Notes under the pieces: generated by a model
What the model was told of the DNA's origin: nothing
Seen by the model: only the letters and a program-made list of their open reading frames with translations
Databases searched by the model: none
Position numbers and translations under genes: made by a program
Assembly (NCBI RefSeq): GCF_007751035.1
Contig: NZ_CP036433.1
Coordinates: 9,501,230 to 9,565,229, forward strand
Direction of reading: 5' to 3'
Source: Lignipirellula cremea
Lineage (GTDB): Bacteria; Planctomycetota; Planctomycetia; Pirellulales; Pirellulaceae
DNA length: 64,000 bases
Shown: piece by piece, positions 42,874-52,511 of the stretch
How positions within the stretch are numbered: the stretch's first letter is position 1
Layout: each line of letters opens with the position of its first letter

Positions 42874-44058
42874 CTAGTCGTGCTGCGGGTACAACTGCTC
42901 TTCTTTGGGCAGACTGATCACGGGCCAGTCGCCGGGGAAAAGTCGCACGATCCGGCCAGGTCGAAAACCTTCCAGCAGGACCGACGGTTGAAAAGTGATC
43001 TGCACGCCCGAACTGCCGGGGGCGAGCGGGACTTCGGTCCGCTCCAGCATCGAACCGCGGATGCGGTCGTTCACCTGGTCGTAGGTGCGCAGCGTTTCAT
43101 GGGAGACGACAGAGGTCAGCGACTCTTTGGGGACGAAGGTTTCCAGCAGGGTCGGATCAAAGCCGCCGAACAGAGTCGCTTTGATGATGCTCTGCGGATT
43201 GTCGACCTCGTCGATCCAGGCGGCCAGGCCGTGTTCTTTCTGGTACTGGCGATGGATGGCCAGTTGCTGTTCGGCGGCGACCTGGCGGCTTTCTTCATCC
43301 ACCCAGATGTCGAGACAGCGGCCCGGGCCGTAGATGGTGGCCCAGGTCAGGTTCAGCTGCACCACCTGGCCCGCGGCCAGATCGCTCAGTCGGCCCAGTT
43401 GGCGCCCTTGCCAGATACGTGTTCCCGGCAGCAGATCCAGGCGGGTCGGTTTCTCGTCAGGTTCGCCGCCGGCGGTGGAAACACCGGTCACCGTCAGCTT
43501 GTGGTCCGCCAGGTTCACTTCGTCGATTCGCCAGGCCCGCTGCAGCCGCTGGTTGTAGCTGAAGTCGTCTTCCAGCAGGAAGGCCCGGGTGAAATCCCCG
43601 TCCCGGTTCGGATAGACGTAACCCGGTCGCGGCGCCTTGTTCGTCATTTCTTTGTAATAGAACATGCCGTTAAGATGCACGCCCAGCGGGATATCGCGCA
43701 GCTCGGCCGGCGCCCCGTGGTAGCGGAGCGAGCCGTAAGGCAGCAGCTCAAATTCCAGCGATCGGTCCCAGTTGGGCCGGCTTTGCGCATCGGTCCGGTC
43801 CAGGCGAATCGAGCCGCGGCGGTTGATATGATCGAGCGAGTTCAGCTCCCCGCCAATGTAATGCGCGGAGCCTGCGGGCGGGAACTGGCCGGGCTGGAGC
43901 TGGTACCAGGGCAGGTTGACGTCGCCCTGTGCGTCGGTCCGGTAAGGCGATTCTTCCGGGGCGGTTTCCGCCGGGGCAGGATCCGCGGCGCGGCCGTTCG
44001 CGGCAAGCACGCCTCCCCAGACCGCGGCGACGACAACGAACGGCAGAAGCAGTCTCAT
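42874..44058 (-). CDS. Secreted hypothetical protein
   Basis: 394 aa from the ATG at 44058, which puts a signal peptide at the N-terminus (MRLLLPFVVVAAVWGGVLA, cleavage likely after GRAAD or AANGRA); the longer reading from 44157 has no such signal. The body is mixed alpha/beta, with many Trp and Tyr, two segments that look like beta-barrel/OB strands (RLDLLPGTRIWQGRQL; AAGQVVQLNLTW) and a DIWVDEESRQVAAEQQ helix. I do not recognise a family; similar secreted proteins without names are frequent in planctomycetes. The stop codon lies inside the hairpin at 42867-42887. Confidence 0.7.
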   Translation of the reverse strand: MRLLLPFVVVAAVWGGVLAANGRAADPAPAETAPEESPYRTDAQGDVNLPWYQLQPGQFPPAGSAHYIGGELNSLDHINRRGSIRLDRTDAQSRPNWDRSLEFELLPYGSLRYHGAPAELRDIPLGVHLNGMFYYKEMTNKAPRPGYVYPNRDGDFTRAFLLEDDFSYNQRLQRAWRIDEVNLADHKLTVTGVSTAGGEPDEKPTRLDLLPGTRIWQGRQLGRLSDLAAGQVVQLNLTWATIYGPGRCLDIWVDEESRQVAAEQQLAIHRQYQKEHGLAAWIDEVDNPQSIIKATLFGGFDPTLLETFVPKESLTSVVSHETLRTYDQVNDRIRGSMLERTEVPLAPGSSGVQITFQPSVLLEGFRPGRIVRLFPGDWPVISLPKEEQLYPQHD

Positions 44059-44164
44059 AGGTGGTATTCTCAAAGGAGTTCCCCCGACAAAGTTCGGCGG
44101 GGGCGATTCGAGGAGGCAGGCGCCGGCAGGAAGATTCCTCCCGGCGAATGGCGACAAGCAAGCA

Positions 44165-44370
44165 ACATGCGACGAAATGCTGTCGGAAATCGACTGTCAA
44201 TACTTTCGCGGGGAACGAGAAACTTTTAACGGACGGAAGTCGAAGGTCAGTCGTCTTTGGCTCGGAACGTGAAGTTAATTACTGTCGATTCTGGTTTGGT
44301 TGTTTTGCGAACCAGCCGGCGCAGAAAGTCGACTGTCCGGCGTCTGTTTTTCTTTGAAACGACGAAACGG
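44165..44370. repeat. Dispersed hairpin repeat, copy C (inverted and direct parts)
   Basis: 44274-44370 is a forward copy of the left part of copy A (AATTACTGTCGATTCTGG, GCGAACCAGCCGGCGCAG, CGGCGTCTGT, AACGACGAA). The preceding 44222-44272 is an inverted copy of the right part (GGACGGAAGTCGAAGGTCAGTCGTC). So two partial units are arranged tail to tail in the spacer between two minus-strand genes. Confidence 0.7.
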
Positions 44371-44432
44371 AAAGCATCAGGGAATTCCCCTCGTATTCCT
44401 AAAGTCAGGCCGCGCGATTCACCGGACGAACG

Positions 44433-45815
44433 TCAGGCGACGATCTCGGAAATGGAGCCGAGGCTGTCGCCGAAGTTCTCGGTTTCCACCCCCATCCGCT
44501 GCAGCATGGTGACCAGCAGGTTGTTCAGCCGGGCGTTGCTGTCGACGGGACGGGAGCAGATGCCGTAATGCTTGCGGCTGTCGGTCATGTCGTACTGCCC
44601 GATCTTCGGCAGGTTGTAATCCAGGTGCTGGCCATGACGCAGACCCAGCGCGCGGCCGCCGGCCAGGATGGTCGGCAGGTTGGCGTTGCCGTGGCTATGG
44701 CCATAAGCCATGCCGCTGCCCCACAGCACCTGGGTGCTGTCGAGCAGGGTGTCGCCCCCTTCGCCGTAGGCTTGCATCCGTTCCAGGAAGTAGGCGAACT
44801 GCTCGGCCAGGAACGTATCGCACATCGTCAGCCGGCGGAGTTGCTCCGGGTCGCCGTTGTGGTGTGACAGTTCATGACGCGTTTGCGGCACGCCGATCTC
44901 CGGAATCGCCAGGCCGTTGCTTTCGCTGCCCGACATGCAGGTCACCACGCGGGTCATGTCGGTCCGCAGGGCGAGCACCATCAGGTCGTACATGGTGCGG
45001 TAGTAGTCGCCCGCTTCGGCCGGGGCGATGTTGCGGGAGACCTGGGCCTCGGTCGCTTTGTCGATGGCCGGTTTGGGAATGTCGAGCCAGGATTCGGCCC
45101 GTTCGGTGCGCAGTTCTACGTCGCGGACGGAGTGCAGGTATTCATCCAGGCGGCTGCGGTCTTCCACGCCGATCTGGCTGCGGAGGCTGCGGGCATTCTC
45201 CAGCACCAGGTCGAGTACGCTGGCGCGACGATCGAGCCGGCGCCGGGCCGCTTCGACGCCGCCGGCCTCTTCGCCGAACAGACGCTGGAAGATCGAGATG
45301 GGCCGACGCTCCGCCGGCAACGGCACGCCGTCGCGGGACCAGGCCAGCGTACCGCCGGTGACCGACAGTTCCAGGGACGAGAACCGCGTGGCCGCGCCGA
45401 CTGTTTCCGCCATCAGCTGATCGGCCGAAATGGTATTGCGGAAGGCCCCGCCTTCCTGGCTGACCTTGGCGCCAGTGAGCCAGATTTTATCGCACTCGTG
45501 CGCCTGGCCGATGCCGCTGGGATGGTACAGACCGCTGATCGGCGTGATCTGGCTGCGGTGCTTCTCCAGCGACGCCAGCGGGCTGGTCAGCTGGTAATCG
45601 GCCCCGGCCTGCTGGATCTGCCAGGTGAGCGTGTTCACGCCGTTGGGCACATAGATGAAAACGCTGCGCTTCACGGCGGCGGGCGGCGGGGTTTCGGCCG
45701 CTTTCAGGCTGTCCCACTTCATGCAGTTCAACATCGGCAAAGCGATCGCAACGCCCATGCCGCGCAAGGCGTGTCGTCGATTCAGGAGCCAGCGGCTGGA
45801 GTTGAAATTGCTCAT
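44433..45815 (-). CDS. DUF1552 protein
   Basis: 460 aa from the ATG at 45815, preceded by GGAAAG; an ATG five codons upstream is possible. The N-terminus has the family's paired arginine and hydrophobic export-like segment ([21 protein letters not shown]). Typical DUF1552 blocks follow: [46 protein letters not shown]-type [10 protein letters not shown], and a C-terminal [20 protein letters not shown]. The family is common in planctomycetes and Verrucomicrobia, nearly always beside a DUF1592-type protein, as here. Function unknown; a role with an extracytoplasmic redox complex is inferred from the cytochrome partner. Confidence 0.9.
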   Translation of the reverse strand: MSNFNSSRWLLNRRHALRGMGVAIALPMLNCMKWDSLKAAETPPPAAVKRSVFIYVPNGVNTLTWQIQQAGADYQLTSPLASLEKHRSQITPISGLYHPSGIGQAHECDKIWLTGAKVSQEGGAFRNTISADQLMAETVGAATRFSSLELSVTGGTLAWSRDGVPLPAERRPISIFQRLFGEEAGGVEAARRRLDRRASVLDLVLENARSLRSQIGVEDRSRLDEYLHSVRDVELRTERAESWLDIPKPAIDKATEAQVSRNIAPAEAGDYYRTMYDLMVLALRTDMTRVVTCMSGSESNGLAIPEIGVPQTRHELSHHNGDPEQLRRLTMCDTFLAEQFAYFLERMQAYGEGGDTLLDSTQVLWGSGMAYGHSHGNANLPTILAGGRALGLRHGQHLDYNLPKIGQYDMTDSRKHYGICSRPVDSNARLNNLLVTMLQRMGVETENFGDSLGSISEIVA

Positions 45816-45914
45816 CGATTGGCTTTCCATAGATATAGGATCGGTCGACAGAGCCGACCAGATGCAGGCGGAAAAATCATGCTTGCCGGGGGACGCAGCC
45901 GTTTGAGGTCGCGA

Positions 45915-46046
45915 GGAAAATTACTTTGAGTTTTTGGGTTCGTCGTTTTGAGGGAAGAACAAACCCCGGACAGTTGACTTTCACTCCATGAAAGATCGCG
46001 TTCTTTTGCGGAGCAAAAGACGACTGACCGTCGACTTCCGTCAGTA
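45915..46046. repeat. Dispersed hairpin repeat, copy D
   Basis: Same structure as copy B: GTTGACTTTCACtccaTGAAAG, hairpin CTTTTGCggaGCAAAAG (46003-46019), then GACTGACCGTCGACTTCCGTCAGT (46022-46045, whose ACTGAC..GTCAGT ends are inverted). It lies between the DUF1592-type gene and its DUF1552 partner, ending 17 bp from the stop of the former. Confidence 0.85.
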
Positions 46047-46062
46047 CTTCGTCGCACGTTCC

Positions 46063-48519
46063 TTAACGCTTCTGGAACAGGTCGGACAGAATGAACGCTT
46101 CCACGGCGTCTCGAACGCGATAGTCGGACGCCTGGCAGGCGGCCGCCAGTTGCCGCAGGTCGGCCTCGTCGTCGACCGTCATCGCCCGACGCAGTCCAAA
46201 GGTAGCCAGCTTTTTCATAAAGGTCGCGCTGAAGGAATCCAGGTCGTCCAGCAGCAGTTGCTGGAACTCCTGGGCGTTCGCAAAGGTCCGTCCGTCGGGC
46301 AGCACGCCGGAAGCGTCGACCAGCGGGTTGTCGCCAGTCCCCTGGACCTTTTCTTCGGTTCGCCAGCGGCCGATGGCGTCGTAATTATCAAAAGCAAAGC
46401 CCAGCGGGTCGATTTTGCGATGGCACACGGCGCAGTTCTGGTTGCTCTTATGGGCGTCGAGCTTCATGCGGACGGTCGCCTTCGGCGCGTCGACGGGCGT
46501 CGATTCGATCGGCTCGATGTTGGCCGGCGGCGGGGACGGCGGCTTGTCGAAGATCGACTCCAGCACCCACACGCCGCGATGGACGGGCCGATGCCGGGTG
46601 CCGTCGGAACTGAGCGACAGGATCGAGGCATGCGTCAGAATGCCGCCGCGGTGATCTTCCGGCTTGAGGGCCGTCCGCTGGAACGCATCCTGGTCAAGCG
46701 TTTCCATCCCGTAGTGCAGGGCCAGCCGCGGGTTGATCATCGTCCAGTCGGAGACGAGAAACTCCCGCAGCGTCAGGTTGTTCTCAAACACTTCGCGGAA
46801 GAACTCGGTCGTCTCCCGTTTCATGCTTTGTTCCAGGTACTTGTCGTATTCCGGATACAGGTTCGAGTCGGGCGTAAACATGCCGACCTTCTTCAGCTGC
46901 AGCCATTGCCGCGAGAAGGATTCCGCAAACCGTTTGGACCGGGGATCGGCCAGCATGCGGGCCGTTTGCGCCTGGAGCACTTCGCGTTCGTGCAGACGTC
47001 CCTGGCGGGCCAGGTCGAACAGCTCTTCATCAGGCATGCTGCTCCACAAAAAGTACGACAGCCGCGTGGCCAGCTCCCAGTCGTTGAGCGTGGCCGACGG
47101 CGCGCCGGGCGTCCCTTCGACCACATAGTAGAAGTCGCTGGAGCAGAGCACCGCCAGCAGGGTCGTACGCCAGGCAGCCAGCGGTTTTTCGCCGGCCGCC
47201 ATTTCGTTTTGCGCCAGGGTGAGAAAACGGTCGACCTCGGCCGCTTTGGCGGGCCGGCGGAATGCTTTCTCCACGAACAGCGTCAGCTTCTCGCGCAGCT
47301 GCTCCGGGTCGGTCAGGTCGGCCGGCAGGAACTGGTCCCGCTTCTGCTGGGCTTCTTCGCTGACAAGAGGCCCTTCCCATTCGATCCAATCCAGGATCAG
47401 GAACGGGTGCAGAGGCAGGCCCTCTTCATCGGTCAGTTTCAACTGCCACGGAATACGGCCGTCTTTCAGGCTAATAAACGACTTGAAGCCGGAGCGGCCA
47501 AAACGGGGCAAAACGGAAGGGCCCGGCACGTCGTTGGTGACGTCAAAGGTGTGGCTGCCAGCCGGCAGATGCGTCTGGAATTCGACCACCGTCGGCTTCT
47601 CTTCGGGAGCAACGATATCCTGCTCGAACAGCATCCGGTCCAGCTTGTCGGCGTAGAACGTCACGTGCGGAGCGCGGCCGTTCGCCGGCTTGAGGCCGCT
47701 CAGCTGCATGCGGACTTTGTACTCGCCCGCCGTTTTGAACCAGCCGGAGCCCGGTCCCGCGCGTCCGCCCTTCACCGAGTGGCCGGGCCACATGTCGACC
47801 CGGACTTTGTCCAGCAGGCCGAGCTCTTCCAGCTTGCGAGAGCTGCGGCCGCGGAGTTCGTGGGCTGCCTTGCGCACGACTTGCGATTCGATTGGCTTGT
47901 CGGGATACGCCTCGGCCAGGATCGCTTCCGCCGCCGCGAAGTACTTTTCGACATGCGAAGCCGACAGCGACAGCACCGAGCCAATCCGCTCAAAGCCGTG
48001 CCAGTTGGGATCTTCCTCCAGGCCGCCCGGGTCGGTCACATCGTATTGCACGCCCAGCAGGTCCTTGACCGTGAGTGCGTATTCTTCCCGCGTGAGCCGA
48101 TGGAAGGAGACGGGCTCCCGGCGGGCCAGGCGGCTCGCTTCGCCTTCTTTGATGCGGGCGACAAGCCAATCGACGATGCGGTTCCCTTCTTCGGCGGACG
48201 GCCGGTTGGGCGCGTCGGCCGGGGGCATTTCGTCGCTGTTGATCTTCTCAATGACTTCCCTCCAGCGTTTCAGCGAAGGACCGTCGCCTACCTGGTGCGA
48301 CAGGTTATCAATGCGAAATTCGCCTTCCTGCTTGTCGGCGTTATGGCAGCGCACGCAGTGCTGTTGCATGAACGGCAGGATCTGTTTCTCAAAGTCGGCG
48401 CTGGCGGCGGCCGTCGGATCGGCGGCCGGCTCCGCGCCCCGGACGGAGCTGAAGGGCCCGCTAACCAGGGCGACTTCGCAGGCCAGAAACGCTGTGGCAA
48501 ACAGGAAAGATCTCAGCAT
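46063..48519 (-). CDS. DUF1592/DUF1588/DUF1585 protein with planctomycete cytochrome domain
   Basis: 818 aa from the ATG at 48519, which gives a signal peptide (FLFATAFLACEVALVSGPF). A cytochrome c-type heme site CVRCH lies at about residues 54-58 (PSCyt1), followed in order by DUF1587 (EEYALTVKDLLG), a carbohydrate-binding-like beta domain, DUF1595, DUF1592 (SYFLWSSMPDEELFDLA; LREFLVSDWTMINPRLALHYG), DUF1588 (RGGILTHASILSLSSDGTRHRPVHRGVW) and DUF1585 (ANAQEFQQLLLDDLDSF). This domain string is characteristic of planctomycetes. The DUF1552 gene follows downstream, so an exported heme-containing two-protein system is likely; its substrate is unknown. Confidence 0.93.
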   Translation of the reverse strand: MLRSFLFATAFLACEVALVSGPFSSVRGAEPAADPTAAASADFEKQILPFMQQHCVRCHNADKQEGEFRIDNLSHQVGDGPSLKRWREVIEKINSDEMPPADAPNRPSAEEGNRIVDWLVARIKEGEASRLARREPVSFHRLTREEYALTVKDLLGVQYDVTDPGGLEEDPNWHGFERIGSVLSLSASHVEKYFAAAEAILAEAYPDKPIESQVVRKAAHELRGRSSRKLEELGLLDKVRVDMWPGHSVKGGRAGPGSGWFKTAGEYKVRMQLSGLKPANGRAPHVTFYADKLDRMLFEQDIVAPEEKPTVVEFQTHLPAGSHTFDVTNDVPGPSVLPRFGRSGFKSFISLKDGRIPWQLKLTDEEGLPLHPFLILDWIEWEGPLVSEEAQQKRDQFLPADLTDPEQLREKLTLFVEKAFRRPAKAAEVDRFLTLAQNEMAAGEKPLAAWRTTLLAVLCSSDFYYVVEGTPGAPSATLNDWELATRLSYFLWSSMPDEELFDLARQGRLHEREVLQAQTARMLADPRSKRFAESFSRQWLQLKKVGMFTPDSNLYPEYDKYLEQSMKRETTEFFREVFENNLTLREFLVSDWTMINPRLALHYGMETLDQDAFQRTALKPEDHRGGILTHASILSLSSDGTRHRPVHRGVWVLESIFDKPPSPPPANIEPIESTPVDAPKATVRMKLDAHKSNQNCAVCHRKIDPLGFAFDNYDAIGRWRTEEKVQGTGDNPLVDASGVLPDGRTFANAQEFQQLLLDDLDSFSATFMKKLATFGLRRAMTVDDEADLRQLAAACQASDYRVRDAVEAFILSDLFQKR

Positions 48520-48983
48520 GGTCGACTTCGAGCCTGAAGGGCGGGAGGTGAGGAAAGCATCTTGAATCACCCGATCCCTTGCTGCACCGCAGGAACGATG
48601 GACTTTTTCAAGATTGGTGCAGCGAGGCGCCGCGTATCGGGGGGGAACGTCGCAGGACGACGGTAAATCATTTCGAATGCTGACGCGAGAACCGGACGCC
48701 CTGCCCCGGCGCATCCTCCAGGACAGGCGGCAGCAGACCGCCGCCAGTCGCTCGATTATAGTCGCCCGTCCTGCCCCAAACAACATCGACCCTTGCTGCT
48801 TTGACGCCTGCGCCTCCACAATTTGTCAGGCGGCCCGCTTCCCGGCGGGAGAAGAAGATCCCCGGAAACTCGCACAAATTCTCCGGCAGACCCAGCGCCC
48901 GACGCCCCGTTTCGGGCCAGCCTTGAGATAGAATATAGGCCACCAGAGCGCACAACCTCGATCCGACAACCCAGAGAACCCCC
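48520..48983. promoter_or_regulatory. Divergent spacer upstream of the DUF1592 gene and the FAD oxidoreductase gene
   Basis: About 460 bp without a credible gene. A TAGAAT -10-like hexamer lies at 48929-48934, about 50 bp before the oxidoreductase ATG; no matching -35 is evident. Promoters for both divergent units must lie here. Confidence 0.35.
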
Positions 48984-50645
48984 GTGAAAAGACTCCGCCT
49001 TCCGTTCACTCCGCTCGCCATCCTGGCGCTGGGCTTCGCATTCGCGGCCGCCCTCCCCTCGGCTCCCGCGCATTCCGCCGAACCTGAGACCTACGATGTG
49101 GTCGTCTACGGCGGCACGTCCGGCGGGGCGGCGGCCGCGATCCAGGCTCGCCGCATGGGGAAGAGCGTGATCCTGATCGAACCGGGCCAGCACCTGGGCG
49201 GTCTCACCTCTGGCGGACTGGGCGCCACCGATATCGGCAACAAGCGGGCCATCGGCGGCGTCTCCCGGGAGTTCTATCAAAAGATCCGCGAGTACTACGC
49301 CGACGACGCCAACTGGACCGCCGAGAAACGGGCCGACTTCCCCGGCCGCGGTCACCAGCCTGGCGAAGATACGGCCTGGACGTTCGAACCGCACGCCGCC
49401 GAACACGTCTATCAGCAGATGCTCCGCGAGGCCAAGGCGCCCGTCCTGCTGCAGCAGCGGCTCGATCTGCGCCAGGGCGTAAAAAAGGTCGACGGCCAGA
49501 TTGTCGCCCTGGTGATGGAAAGCGGCCGCGCCATCGCCGGACGCATGTTCATCGACGCCACCTACGAAGGCGATCTCCTGGCGCTCGCCGGCGTCTCTTA
49601 CCATGTGGGCCGCGAGGCGAACTCCGTCTATCAGGAAACGCTCAACGGCGTGCAAACAAAACACGCCGTGCATCATCAGTTTTCCCACGACGTCGATCCC
49701 TACGTCGTGCCGGGCGATCCGGCCAGCGGCCTGCTGCCAGGCGTGCAGGACACCCAGCCCGGCGAAGACGGCTCCGGCGACAACAAGGTCCAGGCGTACT
49801 GCTTTCGCCTCTGCACGACCGACGCCCCTGGCAACCGGGCCGAGTGGAAAAAACCGGCGGGCTACGACGAGCGCCAGTATGAACTGCTGCTGCGAAACTT
49901 CGAGGCGGGCGACGTCCGCGTGCCGTGGCATCCTTCACGGATGCCAAACCGGAAGACCGACACCAACAACAACTTCGCCATTTCCACCGACAACATCGGC
50001 CAGAACTACGCGTATCCCGACGGCGATTACGCGACGCGCGAGGCCATTATTCGCGAGCATCTGGACTACCAGCAAGGGCTGATGTGGACGCTGGCCCATC
50101 ATCCGCGCGTACCGGAAAACGTCCGACAACACTTCCAGACCTGGCGACCCGCCAAAGACGAGTTCCGCGACACCAACCACTGGCCGCACCAGCTTTACGT
50201 TCGCGAAGCCCGGCGGATGATCTCCGACCTGGTGATGAACCAGAACCACTGCCAGGGCCGCCTGACCGCCCCGCACTCCGTCGGCCTGGCCGCGTATACG
50301 ATGGACTCGCACAACATCCAGCGATACGTGTCCGACGGCAAAGCCCGGAACGAAGGCGACGTGCAAGTCGGCGGCTTCGGCCCCTACCCGATCGCGTTCG
50401 AAGCGATCCGCCCCCGAAAATCCGAATGCAAGAACCTGCTGGTCCCGGTCTGCCTGTCCGCATCGCACATCGCCTTCGGCTCCATCCGGATGGAGCCCGT
50501 CTTCATGGTCCTCGGCCAATCCGCCGCCACCGCCGCCTGCCAGGCCATCGACCAGCAAGTCCCCATCCAAGACATCGACCAGGCACAGCTGCAGAAGCGA
50601 CTACTGGCGGATGGGCAGGTGCTGGACGCTGACTTCAAGCAGTAA
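48984..50645 (+). CDS. Secreted FAD-dependent oxidoreductase (FAD_oxidored family)
   Basis: 553 aa. Signal peptide at the N-terminus (LAILALGFAFAAALPSAPAHS). The mature protein opens with the FAD dinucleotide-binding motif YDVVVYGGTSGGAAAAIQA and the GQHLGGLTSGGLGATD flavin-contact segment. A second block FIDATYEGDLLALAGV is typical of the FAD_oxidored (PF12831-type) family, which is abundant in planctomycetes near polysaccharide-degradation genes. It ends with a Q-rich, SAATAACQAIDQQVPIQ helix. Substrate unknown. A hairpin at 50688-50709 after the stop may act as terminator. Confidence 0.88.
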   Translation: MKRLRLPFTPLAILALGFAFAAALPSAPAHSAEPETYDVVVYGGTSGGAAAAIQARRMGKSVILIEPGQHLGGLTSGGLGATDIGNKRAIGGVSREFYQKIREYYADDANWTAEKRADFPGRGHQPGEDTAWTFEPHAAEHVYQQMLREAKAPVLLQQRLDLRQGVKKVDGQIVALVMESGRAIAGRMFIDATYEGDLLALAGVSYHVGREANSVYQETLNGVQTKHAVHHQFSHDVDPYVVPGDPASGLLPGVQDTQPGEDGSGDNKVQAYCFRLCTTDAPGNRAEWKKPAGYDERQYELLLRNFEAGDVRVPWHPSRMPNRKTDTNNNFAISTDNIGQNYAYPDGDYATREAIIREHLDYQQGLMWTLAHHPRVPENVRQHFQTWRPAKDEFRDTNHWPHQLYVREARRMISDLVMNQNHCQGRLTAPHSVGLAAYTMDSHNIQRYVSDGKARNEGDVQVGGFGPYPIAFEAIRPRKSECKNLLVPVCLSASHIAFGSIRMEPVFMVLGQSAATAACQAIDQQVPIQDIDQAQLQKRLLADGQVLDADFKQ

Positions 50646-50687
50646 CGCCGGCGCCGCATCACCCCACCGCCCTGCCCTGCACCCGTA

Positions 50688-50709
50688 AGACGGGCACTCA
50701 TGCCCGTCT
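50688..50709 (+). repeat. Isolated end of the ~143-bp element; 9-bp hairpin
   Basis: AGACGGGCA (50688-50696), loop CTCA, TGCCCGTCT (50701-50709) is a perfect 9-bp stem 43 bp after a stop codon. It and its flank (CCGCCCTGCCCTGC before it, GGGATTGAC after it) match one end of the element near 36016. It may work as a transcription terminator although no T-run follows. Confidence 0.6.
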
Positions 50710-50811
50710 GGGATTGACGGTCGATTCAGCAGGAAAGCCGGCCAACTCATTTATCAACTCCTGCCTCGGCAAAGCATTATGAGAAGGATGGGTATCTGGA
50801 TCTCATGTTTT

Positions 50812-50902
50812 CTATCTTACGACAATTGCGTGTTCGATAGACATTTCTCGAGGAGCACTTCTGTCACCGTAATACAAAGTCAATTGACCATAAAAGACGT
50901 AA
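50812..50902 (-). pseudogene. 3' part of a small unknown gene cut by an IS
   Basis: Reads on the minus strand from the IS border to the TAG at 50814-50812 and encodes VFYGQLTLYYGDRSAPREM followed by 11 further residues. Joined to the 5' part at 52512-52663, it restores one open frame of about 80 codons through the insertion point (..DPQYRNY|VFYGQ..). The sequence is AT-richer than its neighbours. No family recognised. Confidence 0.6.
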
Positions 50903-52508
50903 CTGCACTTTAGGCGAACGTCTGCCGTTTGACGGGGGAGTCTGGAATTTTGAGCTTGCCTGAAAAGGTGGCTCTCCGCGATGGTTAGTGAGATAACCAC
51001 AAATCACAAAACCACCGGGAGAGCCATGGATGGCCAAGCGTAAGCGATCCGCCAAACGTCCGCAAGCGAAACACAAAAAGCAGACGCCGTCGCAGCATCA
51101 CAAGTGCCAGCGTTTGAAGCGGACCAATCCCTTGCGATCGCGCACGACAGAAGCGATCACCCCTTTGTGCGGCTATCTCCACACGGCCGTGGCCGCCTTG
51201 CAGTCGGTGCTGGATCGACGGATCGCCTTTCGGTTGTCGATCATCGTCGCGGGCATGTTGCTGGCCGACGATCGACGCACCGCCAGCGCCTGGTTCGCCG
51301 CGGCCGGGGTGCAGCAGGACTGGGATCGCTTCTATGAATGCCTCATCAGCGTTGGCCGATCGTCGGGATCGCTGGCCAGCGCCATGGTCGGCTTGCTCGT
51401 GCAGAAGTTCGCGCCGGGCGTCGGCGACCGCATTCAGCTCGCCCTGGATGACTCGCCCACTTCGCGCTTCGGACGCTGTGTGGAAGGCGCCGGAGTGCAT
51501 CACAATCCGACGCCGGGACCGGCCGACGGAGAATGGCTTTACGGCCACAACTGGGTCCTGTTGACCTGGCTGGCGACGCATCCGTTGTGGGGCGTGATCG
51601 CCTTGCCGCTGCAGTCGCTGCTGTACGTCCGCCAGGCCGATGTGCCGAAACTGGCGGTAAAATATGCATGGGAATTCCGTACGAAACACGAACTGGGCGT
51701 CGCGCTGTTGACGTCGTTCGTGCAATCGCTGCGCGCCCGCGGCGTGCGGAACTCGGTCTGGCTGGCGGTCGACGGCGCCTACGCCGCACGACCTTTTCTC
51801 CTGCCTGTGCTGAAACTCGGCGTCACGGTCGTCAGCCGCTTGCGCAGGGACGCCTGCTTGTTCGACCTGCCCGGCGAAGCTGTTCCGCACCGTCGCGGCA
51901 GGCACCGGATTTATGGCCGGAACAAACTCTCCCTGGCGACACTCGCCGACCAAAGTCAAGGCTGGGAATCGCTCACCTATTCTGGCCGAGGCGTCGAAGT
52001 CACGCGCCCGTGCAAATCGTTCCTGGCGACATCGGAGTTGATCAGCGGGCGCATCCGTGTGGTGCTGCTCCGTTTTGACGATGGCAACTGGGCGCCTTAC
52101 TTTTGCACGGACCCCAGCGCCGACGTGCGTGAGATTCTGGAGGCCGTCGCCGCGCGCTGGGCGATCGAAGAATGTTTCCAAGGGATGAAAGAAGTCTGGG
52201 GCGCCGGTCAGCAGCAAGTTCGAAATGTGTGGTCGAGCATCGGCTGTTGGAATCTCAACAGCTGGGTGTACGGCCTTGTGGAACTGTGCAGTTGGGAGTC
52301 GCCGCAAGCGGAACTGAGCGACCGCCGCTCCCGCCCCTGGGACAACGCCTCGCGTTGGCCGTCCCACGCCGACCGTCGCCGCACAATCGCCCGTAAAATG
52401 TTAGAAAAACAATTTATCGCCACTCTACCCCCGACGCCCAACAGCCCCCAAATCCGCACGCTCCTTGAAGGGCTAATCGCCATAGTAATATGATCGCCTA
52501 AAGTGCAG
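50903..52508 (+). mobile_element. Insertion sequence (1606 bp), IS701-like, inserted in a small gene
   Basis: Inverted ends CTGCACTTTAGGCGA at 50903-50917 and TCGCCTAAAGTGCAG at 52494-52508 are perfect over 15 bp. TAA is duplicated on both sides (50900-50902, 52509-52511); GTAA with a one-base-shorter element is equally possible. One transposase gene fills most of it. Removing the element and one TAA restores an open reading frame on the minus strand. Confidence 0.88.
51030..52493 (+). CDS. Transposase, DDE superfamily (IS701-like)
   Basis: 487 aa. A very basic N-terminus (KRKRSAKRPQAKHKKQ) is followed by a catalytic core with ALDDSPTSRFG (first Asp pair), AVDGAYAARPFLLP (second Asp) and ARWAIEECFQGMKEVWGAG (the Glu with the EE-x-F-x-x-x-K pattern), as in the DDE_5/IS701-type group. 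The GGGAGAG ribosome-binding site lies before the ATG at 51030. Assignment to IS701 is tentative; the class is clear. Confidence 0.85.
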   Translation: MAKRKRSAKRPQAKHKKQTPSQHHKCQRLKRTNPLRSRTTEAITPLCGYLHTAVAALQSVLDRRIAFRLSIIVAGMLLADDRRTASAWFAAAGVQQDWDRFYECLISVGRSSGSLASAMVGLLVQKFAPGVGDRIQLALDDSPTSRFGRCVEGAGVHHNPTPGPADGEWLYGHNWVLLTWLATHPLWGVIALPLQSLLYVRQADVPKLAVKYAWEFRTKHELGVALLTSFVQSLRARGVRNSVWLAVDGAYAARPFLLPVLKLGVTVVSRLRRDACLFDLPGEAVPHRRGRHRIYGRNKLSLATLADQSQGWESLTYSGRGVEVTRPCKSFLATSELISGRIRVVLLRFDDGNWAPYFCTDPSADVREILEAVAARWAIEECFQGMKEVWGAGQQQVRNVWSSIGCWNLNSWVYGLVELCSWESPQAELSDRRSRPWDNASRWPSHADRRRTIARKMLEKQFIATLPPTPNSPQIRTLLEGLIAIVI

Positions 52509-52511
52509 TAA

